Assembly (NCBI GenBank): GCA_026169375.1
Contig: JAPFCR010000049.1
Coordinates: forward strand, 1 to 64,000
Length of the DNA: 64,000 bases
Origin: Sporosarcina sp.
GTDB lineage: Bacteria; Bacillota; Bacilli; Bacillales_A; Planococcaceae
Reading direction: 5' to 3'
The notes beneath the pieces were generated by a model. It was not told where the DNA came from. It did not search any database and worked only from the letters and a program-made list of their open reading frames with translations. Each line of letters begins with the position of its first letter. The first letter of the stretch is position 1. A program made the translations under genes and the position numbers. Shown here piece after piece: positions 18,012 to 28,149 of this stretch.

Positions 18012-18815
18012 TCACCAGCTTCTTCCAGCGCCTCCACCACCGGCAGAACCACCACCGCCGCCACGGAATCCGCCACCTCCAAAGCCTCCACCAAATCCAC
18101 CGCTACTACCACCACCGCCAAATGATCCCGGATAAAACACCGGACCACCGCCACGTCTTCCTCCAGAGCCACCTTTTCCACCTGGCCCTCCACGTCGATT
18201 TAAAAATTGAACGAGAATGAAAAAAATAATGGCAAGGATGACGATTGAAATTGGAAAACCTTCTTCACTTTCCACTGGTTCATCCATCCGACCGTCCCAA
18301 TCATATTCCGCCGCGATTTCATTAAAAAATGCTTGATAAGCTTGGATAATTGCCTGATCAGGTCGCTCGTTTTTCAGATGTGGCATTGCAGTTTGATCGA
18401 TGATACGCCCGATTTTACCATCTGGTAAAGCACCTTCCAGACCATAACCAGGTGCCAAAAAGATATGGCGATCCCCGCTAGTATTAGGTTCCGTCGTCAT
18501 CACGAGTAAAGCTCCGTTATCCTCTTTCTTCGTCCCTAACCCATATTCTCGGAGCGCTTCTACTGCGAAAACTTCCACCGGCTCGTCGCCAATGCTCGGT
18601 AAGATTAACACACCAAGCTGTGCAGTTGTCGCATCTTCTAAGGCAATCGAATACTCCGTAAGTTGCTTTTTTTGTTCTTTCGATAAAACATTACTAAAAT
18701 CTTGGATATAAATGCTATCTCCTTTCGGCTTTGGGACATCAGCTGCGAATGCCATTACCGGAAAGGAAATTATGAAAACAACAGTCAAAATTACTTGAAA
18801 GAGAAATCGCATCAT
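18012..18815 (-). CDS. TPM-domain membrane protein with glycine-rich tail
   Basis: A 267-residue secreted/membrane protein. A signal peptide (about residues 1-24, ending MAFAA) leads into a TPM domain (about 35-160), then a transmembrane helix (FPISIVILAIIFFILVQFL) and a low-complexity tail of Gly, Ser and Phe. TPM proteins of the YgcG/Psb32 type are usually paired with LemA; a role in envelope stress or membrane protein repair has been suggested, but it is not settled. The gene starts three bases after the LemA stop, so the two form an operon. The tail is very G-rich in codons, unlike its neighbours. Confidence 0.88.
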   Translation of the reverse strand: MMRFLFQVILTVVFIISFPVMAFAADVPKPKGDSIYIQDFSNVLSKEQKKQLTEYSIALEDATTAQLGVLILPSIGDEPVEVFAVEALREYGLGTKKEDNGALLVMTTEPNTSGDRHIFLAPGYGLEGALPDGKIGRIIDQTAMPHLKNERPDQAIIQAYQAFFNEIAAEYDWDGRMDEPVESEEGFPISIVILAIIFFILVQFLNRRGGPGGKGGSGGRRGGGPVFYPGSFGGGGSSGGFGGGFGGGGFRGGGGGSAGGGGAGRSW

Positions 18816-18818
18816 TCG

Positions 18819-19391
18819 TTAATCGTCCCCAAAATTGACTTTTGGAGGTTCGTTTGCAGCTTCATCCGCTTTAAAATATTCCTTTTCATCGAATCCAAAC
18901 ATCGTTGCAACCAACTTCCCTGGGAAACGTTTCACTTGCCGATTATAATCGGAAACTGCATCATTATAATCTTTCCTTGCGAAACCAATTCGATTTTCAG
19001 TTCCTGAGAGTTCATCCATTAATTGTTGGAAATTTTCATTTGCTTTTAAGTCTGGATAATTTTCAACAACAACGAGTAATCGACTTAACGCACCGGATAA
19101 TTCATCATTTGCTTCTGCTTGTTCTTCAGGGCTTGCTGCACCTGACAATTTTGCGCGTGCATCTGAAATTTCTCCAATGACTTCTTTTTCGTGAGAAGCA
19201 TACCCTTTTACAGATTCAACAAGATTTGGGATTAAGTCTAATCGCCTTTGTAGTTGTGTATCGATTTGAGAGTAGGCTTGCGTTACATTTTCTTCTAATG
19301 TTACAAATTTGTTATAACTCGGTACTAAAATTAACGCGAGGAGCACAACAATCCCAACAACAACTCCAATTGGTCCTAAGATTTTCTTCAA
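18819..19391 (-). CDS. LemA family protein
   Basis: A 190-residue LemA protein: one N-terminal membrane helix (about residues 3-25, VVVGIVVLLALILV) and a long helical cytosolic or extracytosolic domain including NLVESVKGYASHE and YNDAVSDYNRQVKRFPG, the family hallmark. The TTG at 19391 is chosen since GCGAGG precedes it by nine bases and gives the usual short start MKKILGP; an upstream TTG at 19430 lacks a ribosome binding site. Operon partner of the TPM protein. Function is not established. Confidence 0.9.
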   Translation of the reverse strand: MKKILGPIGVVVGIVVLLALILVPSYNKFVTLEENVTQAYSQIDTQLQRRLDLIPNLVESVKGYASHEKEVIGEISDARAKLSGAASPEEQAEANDELSGALSRLLVVVENYPDLKANENFQQLMDELSGTENRIGFARKDYNDAVSDYNRQVKRFPGKLVATMFGFDEKEYFKADEAANEPPKVNFGDD

Positions 19392-19572
19392 TTTATTACG
19401 CCTCGCTTTCTTTTCTATTACCTTACCCAAACAAGTAACTACTTGAAACTTAATTTCAAATATTATTATTCAATGATCTTAAAAAGCAGCCGGCAAAGGT
19501 TCCTTGAAAATAACTTTTCATGAAACTTCATAACCTGGTGACAATCTAGCGGAATGCCAATGATTTATTTTT

Positions 19573-19610
19573 CATACTATGTATTTTCTTGACGTTTTAT
19601 TCACATACTA
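19573..19610 (+). promoter_or_regulatory. Two CATACTA elements, possible forespore sigma sites
   Basis: CATACTA at 19573-19579 and 19604-19610 matches the -10 consensus of sigma F/G. GAATG lies 16 bases before the first and GTATT 18 before the second. The second would leave almost no leader before AGGAGG. Tentative. Confidence 0.3.
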
Positions 19611-19628
19611 GTCTAGGAGGTGTGATGA

Positions 19629-19787
19629 ATGACAGCCAATCACCATTCTAAAAAGTTGAACCAAATGTCAGCGAAGAAAATCACTGATACTAAGCTCAAT
19701 GTAAATGAGGGAACCCAAACGGAACAAACGCTAAAAAAGCATGTTCACGTAACATTAGATCCACGGGAAAACGAATTTAATAAATAA
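19629..19787 (+). CDS. Small hydrophilic protein, 52 residues
   Basis: ATG at 19629 follows AGGAGGTG at a six-base spacing. The product is lysine-, asparagine- and threonine-rich (KKLNQMSAKKITDTKLNVNE), with no hydrophobic segment or cysteine, and ends NEFNK. It is the only plus-strand gene in this stretch and is closed by its own terminator. I do not recognise the family. The composition and CATACTA promoter elements would fit a minor spore protein, but this is only an inference. Confidence 0.65.
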   Translation: MTANHHSKKLNQMSAKKITDTKLNVNEGTQTEQTLKKHVHVTLDPRENEFNK

Positions 19788-19797
19788 TTGAAAGTTC

Positions 19798-19838
19798 AAA
19801 AAAGAGCCGGAGAAATAAAAACTCCGCGCTCTTTTTTT
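19798..19838. terminator. Bidirectional terminator between the small gene and clpP
   Basis: AAAAGAGC-CGGAG pairs with CTCCG-GCTCTTTT (one mismatch) around a 9-base loop, with T-runs on both strands. Confidence 0.7.
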
Positions 19839-19844
19839 AACGTC

Positions 19845-20435
19845 TTATTCTAAATCATTACGTGTTAAAATTTTGTCAATGAGGCCATATTCTTGTGCAC
19901 GTTCAGCCGTCATGAAATTATCACGCTCAGTATCTGTTGCGATTACATCAAGTGGTTGACCTGTTCTTTCAGAAAGAATCGTATTTAATTTCTCACGTAA
20001 GAATAAAATACGTCTTGCTGCAATGTCAATTTCCGTTGCTTGCCCCTGCGCTCCGCCGAGTGGCTGATGAATCATTACCTCTGAGTTTGGTAGCGCATAA
20101 CGCTTTCCTTTTGTTCCAGCAGCTAGTAAAAACGCACCCATTGACGCAGCCATTCCTGTACAAATTGTTTGAATGTCTGGTTTAATAAACTGCATCGTAT
20201 CAAAAATTGCCATTCCCGCAGTAATGCTTCCGCCTGGACTGTTAATATAAATTGAAATATCTTTATCCGGATCTTCTGCTTCTAAAAATAATAATTGAGC
20301 AACAATTGAATTGGCTACGTTATCGTCAATTCCACTACCTAGCATAATAATTCTGTCTTTCAGTAAACGTGAGTAAATGTCATACGCACGCTCTCCACGA
20401 CTCGTTTGTTCAATGACTGTTGGTATTAAATTCAT
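19845..20435 (-). CDS. clpP: ATP-dependent Clp protease proteolytic subunit
   Basis: A 196-residue serine peptidase forming the tetradecameric ClpP chamber used with ClpX and ClpC. The nucleophile Ser lies in [10 protein letters not shown] (about 97), His in MIHQPLGG (about 122) and Asp in TERDNFM (about 171). The ATG at 20435 has GGAGG seven bases upstream; longer frames run into the promoter. A CtsR heptad pair covers the promoter. It would degrade tmRNA-tagged proteins, linking it with ssrA/smpB. Confidence 0.98.
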   Translation of the reverse strand: MNLIPTVIEQTSRGERAYDIYSRLLKDRIIMLGSGIDDNVANSIVAQLLFLEAEDPDKDISIYINSPGGSITAGMAIFDTMQFIKPDIQTICTGMAASMGAFLLAAGTKGKRYALPNSEVMIHQPLGGAQGQATEIDIAARRILFLREKLNTILSERTGQPLDVIATDTERDNFMTAERAQEYGLIDKILTRNDLE

Positions 20436-20495
20436 TTCATTTCCTCCTTCAAGGTAAATAGATTCAAATTTGTTGAAAAGCTCTTCCAATTTCAA

Positions 20496-20536
20496 CGTTA
20501 ATCTTATCATACATACTATAGTCAATAAAGGTCAAA
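20496..20536 (-). promoter_or_regulatory. clpP promoter with CtsR box
   Basis: On the plus strand AGTCAAT-AAA-GGTCAAA (20520-20536) matches the CtsR tandem heptad RGTCAAA-NAN-RGTCAAA at 13 of 14 conserved positions. On the minus strand TTGACC within it serves as -35, with TATGAT 18 bases further on. This predicts heat-shock derepression of clpP. Confidence 0.75.
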
Positions 20537-20596
20537 TATAACGCACCTCTGAAAATAACTTGCATAAAAACGGCTTGATGCGTATAATAAAAGACG

Positions 20597-20626
20597 TTGA
20601 AAAAATTAAACTGACTCTTCTACTAT
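20597..20626 (+). promoter_or_regulatory. Putative promoter of tRNA-Arg
   Basis: TTGAAA (20597-20602), 18 bases and TACTAT (20621-20626), about 60 bases upstream of the tRNA. Confidence 0.4.
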
Positions 20627-20687
20627 GCACCTCTTAATAATCTTCTAAACGCATATTGAATGATCAGTTTTCCACGCTTTATCACTT

Positions 20688-20759
20688 GCCCTCGTGGTGT
20701 AACGGATAACACATAAGATTCCGGTTCTTACGATAGGGGTTCGATTCCTCTCGAGGGCG
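20688..20759 (+). tRNA. tRNA-Arg (anticodon CCG)
   Basis: A 72-base cloverleaf: acceptor GCCCTCG pairs with CGAGGGC, the D-arm is GTGTAACGGATAACAC, the anticodon stem TAAGA/TCTTA encloses TTCCGGT with anticodon CCG, and the T-loop contains GTTCGATTC. CCA is not encoded. B. subtilis carries a single tRNA-Arg gene at the equivalent place near crh. Confidence 0.95.
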
Positions 20760-20886
20760 TCTATTTTTCCTTTCTGTACGATACTTAATTCCTATTCGCT
20801 TTAAAGCAGTAATATCCTTTTTTCTTTACAGTTAATTTTAACCTTCAACCTATTCCCGAAAACAAATTTTAATGATAGTTTATTAG

Positions 20887-20961
20887 AAAAAATACGAATA
20901 TTGTCTTGCATGTCATGCTGATGATGGTGCAATTGACTGGGATGTAGTTCTCGGAACCGAC
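20887..20961 (+). other. Short open stretch with a CxxCH motif, possible relic
   Basis: Between a TAG and a TAA lie 24 codons reading YCLACHADDGAIDWDVVLG, without a start codon or ribosome binding site, ending just before a strong terminator. It may be the tail of a lost gene or chance. The rest of 20760-21030 shows nothing. Confidence 0.2.
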
Positions 20962-20978
20962 TAATTCAACCTACAATA

Positions 20979-21023
20979 AAAAACGCCTTTTATTTTAGCT
21001 TCCATTAAAATAAAAGGCGTTTT
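20979..21023. terminator. Bidirectional terminator of the crh operon
   Basis: AAAACGCCTTTTATTTTA pairs perfectly with its complement across an 8-base loop, an 18-bp stem, ten bases after the crh stop codon. Confidence 0.85.
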
Positions 21024-21032
21024 CTTATTTTC

Positions 21033-21281
21033 TTATTCAACTAATTCCGTTAATGAAGTAACCGCTTGCTCCTCATCGTTACCTTCAGCAATTAACGTGA
21101 CTGTTGTTCCTTTTCCAATTGCTAAACTCATGACTCCCATAATGCTTTTTGCATTGACTTTACGGTCATCTTTTACTAAAAAAACATCTGCTTCAAATCG
21201 GTTAGCTTCTTGGACGAACATAGCCGCTTGTCTTGCTTGTAACCCCGGCTTGATATTGACCGTTACCGTTTTTTCTATCAT
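21033..21281 (-). CDS. crh: Catabolite repression HPr-like protein Crh
   Basis: An 82-residue HPr homologue. Residue 15 is Gln (GLQARQAA) in place of the HPr active-site His, so it cannot carry PTS phosphate; Ser46 in NAKSIMGVMSLA is kept. HprK, also in this window, phosphorylates that serine and P-Ser-Crh then acts as co-repressor with CcpA. Residue 18, normally Pro in HPr and Crh, is Gln here. ATG at 21281 has GGAG eight bases upstream; the GTG three codons earlier is too close. Last gene of the nudix-rapZ-yvcK-whiA-crh operon. Confidence 0.95.
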   Translation of the reverse strand: MIEKTVTVNIKPGLQARQAAMFVQEANRFEADVFLVKDDRKVNAKSIMGVMSLAIGKGTTVTLIAEGNDEEQAVTSLTELVE

Positions 21282-21307
21282 TTTCGACACTCCTTACTCC
21301 TGCAAAA

Positions 21308-22255
21308 TTATGTAATTTCAAGTCCTCCAGTTCGAAGCTCCTCCGCAATTTCCTCGATTCTTCTCAACCGGTGATTGACACCTGATTTACTCACTTTAGC
21401 GCCGGATACAAGCTCTCCTAACTCTTTTAACGTCACATCTTGATGATCAAGTCGTAACTGAGCCACTTCTTGTAATCGTTCCGGTAACTGGTCAAGTCCA
21501 ATTGTTTCCTGAATAAATTTAATATTATTCACTTGACGTTGTGCAGCGCTGATCGTTTTATTTAAATTTGCTGTTTCGCAATTCACAAGACGATTGACAC
21601 TATTTCTCATATCACGAATAATCCGTACATCCTCAAATTTCATTAACCCTACATGGGCGCCCACAACATTTAAAAAGTCTGCAATTTTTTCCGCTTCCTT
21701 CAAATAAGCAATATAGCCGCTTTTACGTTCAATCGACTTCGCATTTAAATGATAAGTATTCATTAAGTCAACGAGCGCTTCACTATGCTCTTTATAAATC
21801 GAAAAAATTTCAAGATGATAAGAAGACGTCTCCGGATTATTCACAGAACCCCCTGCAAGGAATGCCCCGCGCAAGTAAGCGCGTTTACAACAACGTTTCT
21901 CAATTAACTGAGCAGGAATATCATTTTTAAACTCAAAGTTCCCTGTTAAAATCATTAAATCTTCTAACAGTGTTTTAACACCTTCTCGAATCCGGCAAAT
22001 GTAAACATTGTTTTTCCTCAATTGCATTTTCTTACGAACGAGTAATTCAATCTTATAAGGGTATAGTTTTTTCAAGTTTGAGTACAGCCGTCTTGCAATG
22101 GCAGCGTTTTCAGTTTGTGCATCTAAGCTCATTTTTTGATTTGAAAAGGAAAGCGCACCATTCATTCGAATGAAGGCCGCTGTCTCTGCGCGTACACAAC
22201 AATCATCTGCTTCAATTTGTGTTAATTCTTTTTTAGTCCTAGATGCGAATGACAC
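21308..22255 (-). CDS. whiA: DNA-binding protein WhiA
   Basis: A 315-residue protein: N-terminal degenerate LAGLIDADG homing-endonuclease-like fold (about 1-210, including [18 protein letters not shown]) and a C-terminal helix-turn-helix ([24 protein letters not shown]). In Firmicutes it affects cell division and chromosome segregation; endonuclease activity is lost. It sits between yvcK and crh, as in other Bacillales. Confidence 0.97.
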   Translation of the reverse strand: MSFASRTKKELTQIEADDCCVRAETAAFIRMNGALSFSNQKMSLDAQTENAAIARRLYSNLKKLYPYKIELLVRKKMQLRKNNVYICRIREGVKTLLEDLMILTGNFEFKNDIPAQLIEKRCCKRAYLRGAFLAGGSVNNPETSSYHLEIFSIYKEHSEALVDLMNTYHLNAKSIERKSGYIAYLKEAEKIADFLNVVGAHVGLMKFEDVRIIRDMRNSVNRLVNCETANLNKTISAAQRQVNNIKFIQETIGLDQLPERLQEVAQLRLDHQDVTLKELGELVSGAKVSKSGVNHRLRRIEEIAEELRTGGLEIT

Positions 22256-22273
22256 TTTTTTTCCTCCTTCCTT

Positions 22274-23248
22274 TTATTTCTTAGTAGATTCTTCCATATA
22301 AGCCATTAGCCAAGAAGCAACTTCTTCAGAACGATGGCGTATATGCCCATCAATTACCGTTGCAATTTCTTTTTGAACGACTTCAGGCACCAATTTTTCT
22401 AATGTCTCTAAATCATGTTCAACGGGTTGTGGACACTCTTCCTCTGATTCATGATCTAATAATGATATAAAATCTGTCGTATTTAAAAGAACCGTATCGA
22501 TAAATGCTTCTTCTGCATGATCATACAAAGCTTGCACATGTTCTGATGCAGAATATCCGATCGTTTCTCCAAGTTGAGTTGTTAAATTACAAATATAAAC
22601 TTTTTTAGCTGATGCTTCGAATACGGTTTGACGAATCTCTTTGACAAGAAGCGTCGGCAAAATACTCGTATACAAACTCCCCGGCCCAAATATTATTAAA
22701 TCGGCTTTCTGAATTGCCTCAATCGTTTCAGGCAGTGGACGAACTTCTTCTGGTGATAAAAACACACGACGAATTTTACGACCATAGACAGGTATTTTAG
22801 ATTCTCCTGTTACAATTGTGCCATCTTCCAATTCAGCCTGCAATGTGATTCGTTCATTCGCAGCTGGTAAAACTTTACCTTTCATATTTAAAATATAACT
22901 CATTTGCTCAACAGCTCTCGCAAAATCACCCGTAATATTCGTTAACGCCGCCAACATTAAATTACCGAGCGAGTGACCTTCCAAACTTTTAGAACTCGCA
23001 AAGCGGTATTGAAACATCTTCTCAATCAACGGCTCCACATCTGATAAAGCAGCCATTACATTCCGAACATCTCCAGGGGGCGGGATATTATACTCATTTA
23101 AAAGTTTTCCTGAACTGCCACCATCATCCGCAACCGTTACGACAGCTGTAATGTCAATCGGAAACTTTTTCAATCCCCTTACTAAAGTCGCCAGGCCCGT
23201 TCCCCCGCCGAAGATGACAATTCTCTTCATATGCTCATTATAAATCAT
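22274..23248 (-). CDS. yvcK: Gluconeogenesis/cell-envelope factor YvcK (GlmR)
   Basis: A 324-residue protein of the CofD/YvcK fold. The UDP-sugar binding loop FGGGTGLATLVRGLKKFP and TVADDGGSSGKL mark the family. In B. subtilis it binds UDP-GlcNAc and stimulates GlmS, needed on gluconeogenic carbon. It starts four bases after the rapZ stop. An internal ATG at 23230 is an alternative start; neither has a strong ribosome binding site, so coupling to rapZ translation is likely. Confidence 0.94.
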   Translation of the reverse strand: MIYNEHMKRIVIFGGGTGLATLVRGLKKFPIDITAVVTVADDGGSSGKLLNEYNIPPPGDVRNVMAALSDVEPLIEKMFQYRFASSKSLEGHSLGNLMLAALTNITGDFARAVEQMSYILNMKGKVLPAANERITLQAELEDGTIVTGESKIPVYGRKIRRVFLSPEEVRPLPETIEAIQKADLIIFGPGSLYTSILPTLLVKEIRQTVFEASAKKVYICNLTTQLGETIGYSASEHVQALYDHAEEAFIDTVLLNTTDFISLLDHESEEECPQPVEHDLETLEKLVPEVVQKEIATVIDGHIRHRSEEVASWLMAYMEESTKK

Positions 23249-23252
23249 CGCA

Positions 23253-24143
23253 TTAACGCTTTCTCAAATGAATATCTCGGTGAGTAATTAACGTTGTATA
23301 TTCTTTCGTAAAACGTTCTCCAAAGTATTCAGCTAATGTGACAGAACGGTGCTGTCCCCCCGTACATCCAAACGCAATGACCACTTGAGATTTGCCTTCA
23401 TTTTTATATTGGGGAATTAAAAACTTAAAGAGATCCGTTAACTTATCAATCAGTTGCTTCGTTTCTCCCCATTTTAAAACATAGCTAGACACTTCTTGAT
23501 CTAACCCTGTTTTCTTCTTTAATTCCGGAATATAAAACGGATTTGGTAAAAAGCGTACGTCGAATACAACATCCGCGTCAATTTGCATGCCGTGCTTAAA
23601 TCCAAAGGACACGAAATTCACGGTAAACAACGTATCGGTCTTCACAGAAAACTCTTCGATAATTTTTTCTCGAAGTTGTCTCGGTAATATCGTCGATGTG
23701 TTATAAATCGTTCGAGCTCGTCCACGTAATTCCGACAGTAATTCTCGCTCTTTTTGAATGCCAGTAAGTGGTAAGCCACCTTCTGCCAGTGGATGTGAGC
23801 GTCTACTTTCTTTATAACGTCTGACGAGTGTTTCATCGTTCGCATCTAGAAATAAAATTTGCCAAGAGACCCCATACGTTTGCCCGAGATCATCTAATGC
23901 GCCGATTAAAGAGTCGAATAAGTTCCCGCCACGTGTATCCATTACCGCCGCAATTCGACGCATTTTATTTTCCGATTTCATCATTAAATCTAAAAAAGTA
24001 ACGAGTAATTCTGGTGGTAAGTTATCAATACAATAAAACCCCAAATCTTCAAAACTTTGCATTGCGACTGTTTTTCCAGCACCAGACATTCCCGTAATGA
24101 TAACGAGTTCTACATCGTCACGCATTGTTTTATCTTTAGTCAT
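23253..24143 (-). CDS. rapZ: RapZ-like nucleotide-binding protein (YvcJ)
   Basis: About 296 residues with Walker A GMSGAGKT near the N-terminus and the C-terminal signature [11 protein letters not shown]. In B. subtilis YvcJ hydrolyses GTP and ATP and influences competence; in enterobacteria RapZ controls glmS mRNA and senses GlcN6P, which fits its neighbour YvcK. The ATG at 24143 has AGGTGAG seven bases upstream; a GTG at 24155 overlapping the nudix stop (GTGA) is an alternative. Confidence 0.93.
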   Translation of the reverse strand: MTKDKTMRDDVELVIITGMSGAGKTVAMQSFEDLGFYCIDNLPPELLVTFLDLMMKSENKMRRIAAVMDTRGGNLFDSLIGALDDLGQTYGVSWQILFLDANDETLVRRYKESRRSHPLAEGGLPLTGIQKERELLSELRGRARTIYNTSTILPRQLREKIIEEFSVKTDTLFTVNFVSFGFKHGMQIDADVVFDVRFLPNPFYIPELKKKTGLDQEVSSYVLKWGETKQLIDKLTDLFKFLIPQYKNEGKSQVVIAFGCTGGQHRSVTLAEYFGERFTKEYTTLITHRDIHLRKR

Positions 24144-24151
24144 TTCCCCAC

Positions 24152-24625
24152 TCACCTTTCTTCAGATTGTTGAATTTCTTCTTTTAACAATTTAAATTGC
24201 TCTGTATATGTGAATGTTCCGTATTGCATGCCTTTTTGTGAAACCGCGAATAGTAAATTTGTACGGTCTCCTTCTGCCATTGGTAACGTGTGTAAGCTTT
24301 CAACTGGATGCCACTCGAGTATACCTTCAACTGTCTCCTCATAAGGTACACCTTCTAAGTCGTGTGCAAGCAACGTAAAAAGCATCCACTCATCTACTAC
24401 CTTCTTCGTATCTTCCTCTTGAATGACCATCGTATACGTGCCTTTTAAATGTGGCGCAATCGGATTCGTACCTGTTTCTTCTTGGAACTCTCTAATCGCC
24501 GCTTCATAAATCGATTCTCCGGGATCTACTTTTCCACCCGGTGCCACATACCAGCCGCGCCGTGGTTTTTTTAATAATAAAACGTTATTTTCTTTAAGGA
24601 CTAATAAATTTGCAATTCGTTGCAT
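24152..24625 (-). CDS. Nudix hydrolase (YvcI-like)
   Basis: A 157-residue pyrophosphohydrolase. The Nudix box [20 protein letters not shown]...EETG is complete (about residues 30-52), matching Gx5Ex7REUxEExGU. Substrate is probably an oxidised or waste nucleoside triphosphate (MutT-like), which cannot be fixed from sequence. ATG at 24625 has GGGG seven bases upstream; longer starts are not supported. First gene of the operon ending in crh. Confidence 0.9.
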   Translation of the reverse strand: MQRIANLLVLKENNVLLLKKPRRGWYVAPGGKVDPGESIYEAAIREFQEETGTNPIAPHLKGTYTMVIQEEDTKKVVDEWMLFTLLAHDLEGVPYEETVEGILEWHPVESLHTLPMAEGDRTNLLFAVSQKGMQYGTFTYTEQFKLLKEEIQQSEER

Positions 24626-24952
24626 TAGACATCCCCACTTTTTATAATACACTATCTTCTATTATACATACTTCACCTATCATTCGTCATGCGAAAGCTT
24701 GAAGAAAAGGTTACAGAAATACAAAAACAGTTGGCTATACTCATACATACTCAGTAGGAAGTTTAAAAAGAAGCGTTAGATGATGAAAGCGAGGGAAGAT
24801 TTTGACTTAGAAAATCATCACGTAGAAAAAACTACCTCCCGTGACAACCACAGAAGATAGTCAAAAATCATCTATCAAAAGGAGAATCATTGATCAGTTC
24901 TTCTGATTCCCCCTTTCGATATTGCATTGTGATTACAATTTTAGTAAATGAC
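24626..24952. other. Intergenic region with a terminator and possible coding relic
   Basis: The plus strand holds an ATG at 24689 followed by 22 codons (MRKLEEKVTEIQKQLAILI) and a TAG, without ribosome binding site, then another short open piece; this looks like eroded coding sequence. At about 24879-24918 AAAGGAGAATCA pairs with TGATTCCCCCTTT and would terminate trxB transcripts. No intact gene is seen. Confidence 0.35.
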
Positions 24953-25942
<990 letters not shown>

Positions 25943-25987
25943 TTATAAGATTCAAGGTTGTCGTTCAACTTTCTTGCTTGCTTTGCA

Positions 25988-27508
25988 TTACTTGTTGTCA
26001 TTTAAATAGGGTAAAAATGCGATGAGTTCATTCACATACTTCGTTAACGTCGGTGTGGAAATGCCGTACTTCTTTGCAATCGCTGTTTTCGTCACACGCT
26101 CGTAACGCGCAGATTGAAACATATAATCGACAGCCGCCGCTAATGCTTTAGGGTTTAAAAATGAGTAAGAAGCAACCATGGCTTCTTCACATAATGTAAA
26201 CCACATTTGAAAAAGATGTGCCGCTTCATAATTCAATGGACTATATGCCTCGTAAAGAAGTTCTGTCGTCTCCAGCGCACGTAAAAATGATTGCTCAAAC
26301 GTTGTGTCAAGATAAAGCTCTTCTTTTAACACAGTCGCTAAAAACAACTTCTCTTCAGTCGTTAACGCATCTAATTTGATATATCCGGGATGTGATAAAA
26401 TCTCTTGCTTATGGGCTGATTTCCCAAGCAAAAAGAACCCAAACATTCTTTCACTATGATAGTCATTTTGAATTTTCTCTAGTAAAAATGCACGGTCCTG
26501 TTCCACTGAGTCTAATCGAATATCTTGGTTGACATTGCGCCACGGTTCATACCCTTCTTTGGTTGCATCGATTTCTAACAATGTCTGATATGCTTTTCTT
26601 GCAATCGATTCATGTCCTGTGAAGTAGGCAGAATGCGCATACCAAAAGTAAAACCCAGCATCGCCATCATACCCCGTTCGCTCCAGCTGTCGGAACAACT
26701 TAAAAGCAGCATCATGCTTGCCTACAAGCGCAAATGTCGCACCGAGCTTGTAGCGATGTTCTACTAAGTATGGCTTAATCTTTAATAACAATTCGATAAG
26801 CCCTTCCAATTCCGCTTCTTTCTTCTCATAATAATAAAACACCGCAAGATTACAAAGCGCATGTAAATTCCCTTTATTATGCGCTAATACATCATGCAAA
26901 ATATCATAAGCCTCATTTGACTCTCCGATATAAAAATAAGCTAATGCTAAATTATTATAAGCAGCCCACAGCTCAGGATAGTCTGTAATAATCGCCTCTA
27001 ATATTTCAACAGCCTTCTTAAACTCTCCAGCTTCCATCAATTTACGCGCCTGTTCTTGCAGTAAGTAAACTTCACTATCTTCCTCTTCAAATAACACGTC
27101 ATTTTGCTCAACATAATCAATGATTTCTTTCGCTTCATCCATAAATGGACCGTGCTCATCGATTCGTAAATACTTCTCTGCATACCCTTTCGCTTCTAAT
27201 AATAAATTGAGATGCGCATGAACTTCAGCTAAATAAAAAACAATTTCAGCAATCTCTTCATCGAGTATATGAGCTTCTTGCAAAATTTCTTGTGCTTCCT
27301 GAAAACGTCCCTCTTCCATCACTAACACACCATACTGCATCAAAATGAGCGGATCTTCTGGACTCAATTCAGTCGCACGTTTTAAGTATTTATGTGCTTC
27401 TTCAAAACGATCACGTTGCATCGATTGTATGGCCTTTTTATAATAAAATTCACCGTCTGGAATAAATGGTATTACTTTCTCACTTTTTGAAACTCGCTTT
27501 TTATCCAA
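25988..27508 (-). CDS. Tetratricopeptide repeat protein (YvcD-like)
   Basis: A 506-residue cytoplasmic protein. TPR units are visible at about 20-125 (YKKAIQSMQRDRFEEAHKYL, then LILMQYGVLVMEEGRFQEAQ) and again at 165-300. The C-terminal 60 residues (YERVTKTAIAKKYGISTPTL) look like a helix-turn-helix. It resembles the uncharacterised YvcD next to trxB in B. subtilis. It probably works as a scaffold; the partner is unknown. Confidence 0.75.
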   Translation of the reverse strand: MDKKRVSKSEKVIPFIPDGEFYYKKAIQSMQRDRFEEAHKYLKRATELSPEDPLILMQYGVLVMEEGRFQEAQEILQEAHILDEEIAEIVFYLAEVHAHLNLLLEAKGYAEKYLRIDEHGPFMDEAKEIIDYVEQNDVLFEEEDSEVYLLQEQARKLMEAGEFKKAVEILEAIITDYPELWAAYNNLALAYFYIGESNEAYDILHDVLAHNKGNLHALCNLAVFYYYEKKEAELEGLIELLLKIKPYLVEHRYKLGATFALVGKHDAAFKLFRQLERTGYDGDAGFYFWYAHSAYFTGHESIARKAYQTLLEIDATKEGYEPWRNVNQDIRLDSVEQDRAFLLEKIQNDYHSERMFGFFLLGKSAHKQEILSHPGYIKLDALTTEEKLFLATVLKEELYLDTTFEQSFLRALETTELLYEAYSPLNYEAAHLFQMWFTLCEEAMVASYSFLNPKALAAAVDYMFQSARYERVTKTAIAKKYGISTPTLTKYVNELIAFLPYLNDNK

Positions 27509-27600
27509 TCAAATTCCTCCAATACCGTAAGACATCTACGGTAATGTCCTTTTCCAATCATTATTCTTAATATAACATACAGCGCTGATTTTCGTGTGTG

Positions 27601-28149
27601 CTATTTAGATTCATTTTTTAGTTCAAATGATGCAGATTCCTGTTGTTGTCGCTTTTCCATTTCTTCTTTCGTGTAAATAATTTTTACCGGGTTGCCTCCT
27701 GCGAAAGCACCTGCTGGAACGTCGCGATTGACAAGTGTAGCTGCTGAAATAATCGCACCATCTCCAATATGCACACCTGGCAAAATGGTTGTATTCGCAC
27801 CAACCAAAACGCTCTTTCCGATGATGACATCCCCAATTCGGTACTCATCGATTAAATACTCATGTGCCAATATCGTTGTATTATAACCGATAATTGAATT
27901 ATCTCCTACACTTATTTTTTCTGGAAACATCACATCGGGCATCACCATTAATGCAAAAGATGTTTTTTCGCCAACTTTCATCTTTAGAAAAGTACGAAAC
28001 AAGAAGTTTTTAACTGGAATAAGCGGCGTATAGCGAGATAGTTGAATAACAATAAAATTTTTTGCTACTTTCCAAAACGGCACTGTTTTATAAATATGCC
28101 AAAGCGAATTCGCATGCCCTTTTGCACGGTATCGCTCGGTTCTTCTCAT
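27601..28149 (-). CDS. Hexapeptide-repeat acyltransferase (YvoF-like)
   Basis: A 182-residue left-handed beta-helix O-acetyltransferase of the LbH family. Hexapeptide turns appear from ISVGDNSIIGYNTTI through VIIGKSVLVGANTTILPGV to IISAATLVNRDVPAGAFAGG. The ATG overlaps the ppaX stop by four bases, so it ends the hprK-lgt-ppaX operon. The acetylated target, probably an envelope sugar, is not known. Confidence 0.88.
   Translation of the reverse strand: MRRTERYRAKGHANSLWHIYKTVPFWKVAKNFIVIQLSRYTPLIPVKNFLFRTFLKMKVGEKTSFALMVMPDVMFPEKISVGDNSIIGYNTTILAHEYLIDEYRIGDVIIGKSVLVGANTTILPGVHIGDGAIISAATLVNRDVPAGAFAGGNPVKIIYTKEEMEKRQQQESASFELKNESK

Noticed and set aside
20896..20961. Cytochrome c gene from the CxxCH motif
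   Set aside because: Only 22 codons are open, no start and no signal sequence; at most a relic.
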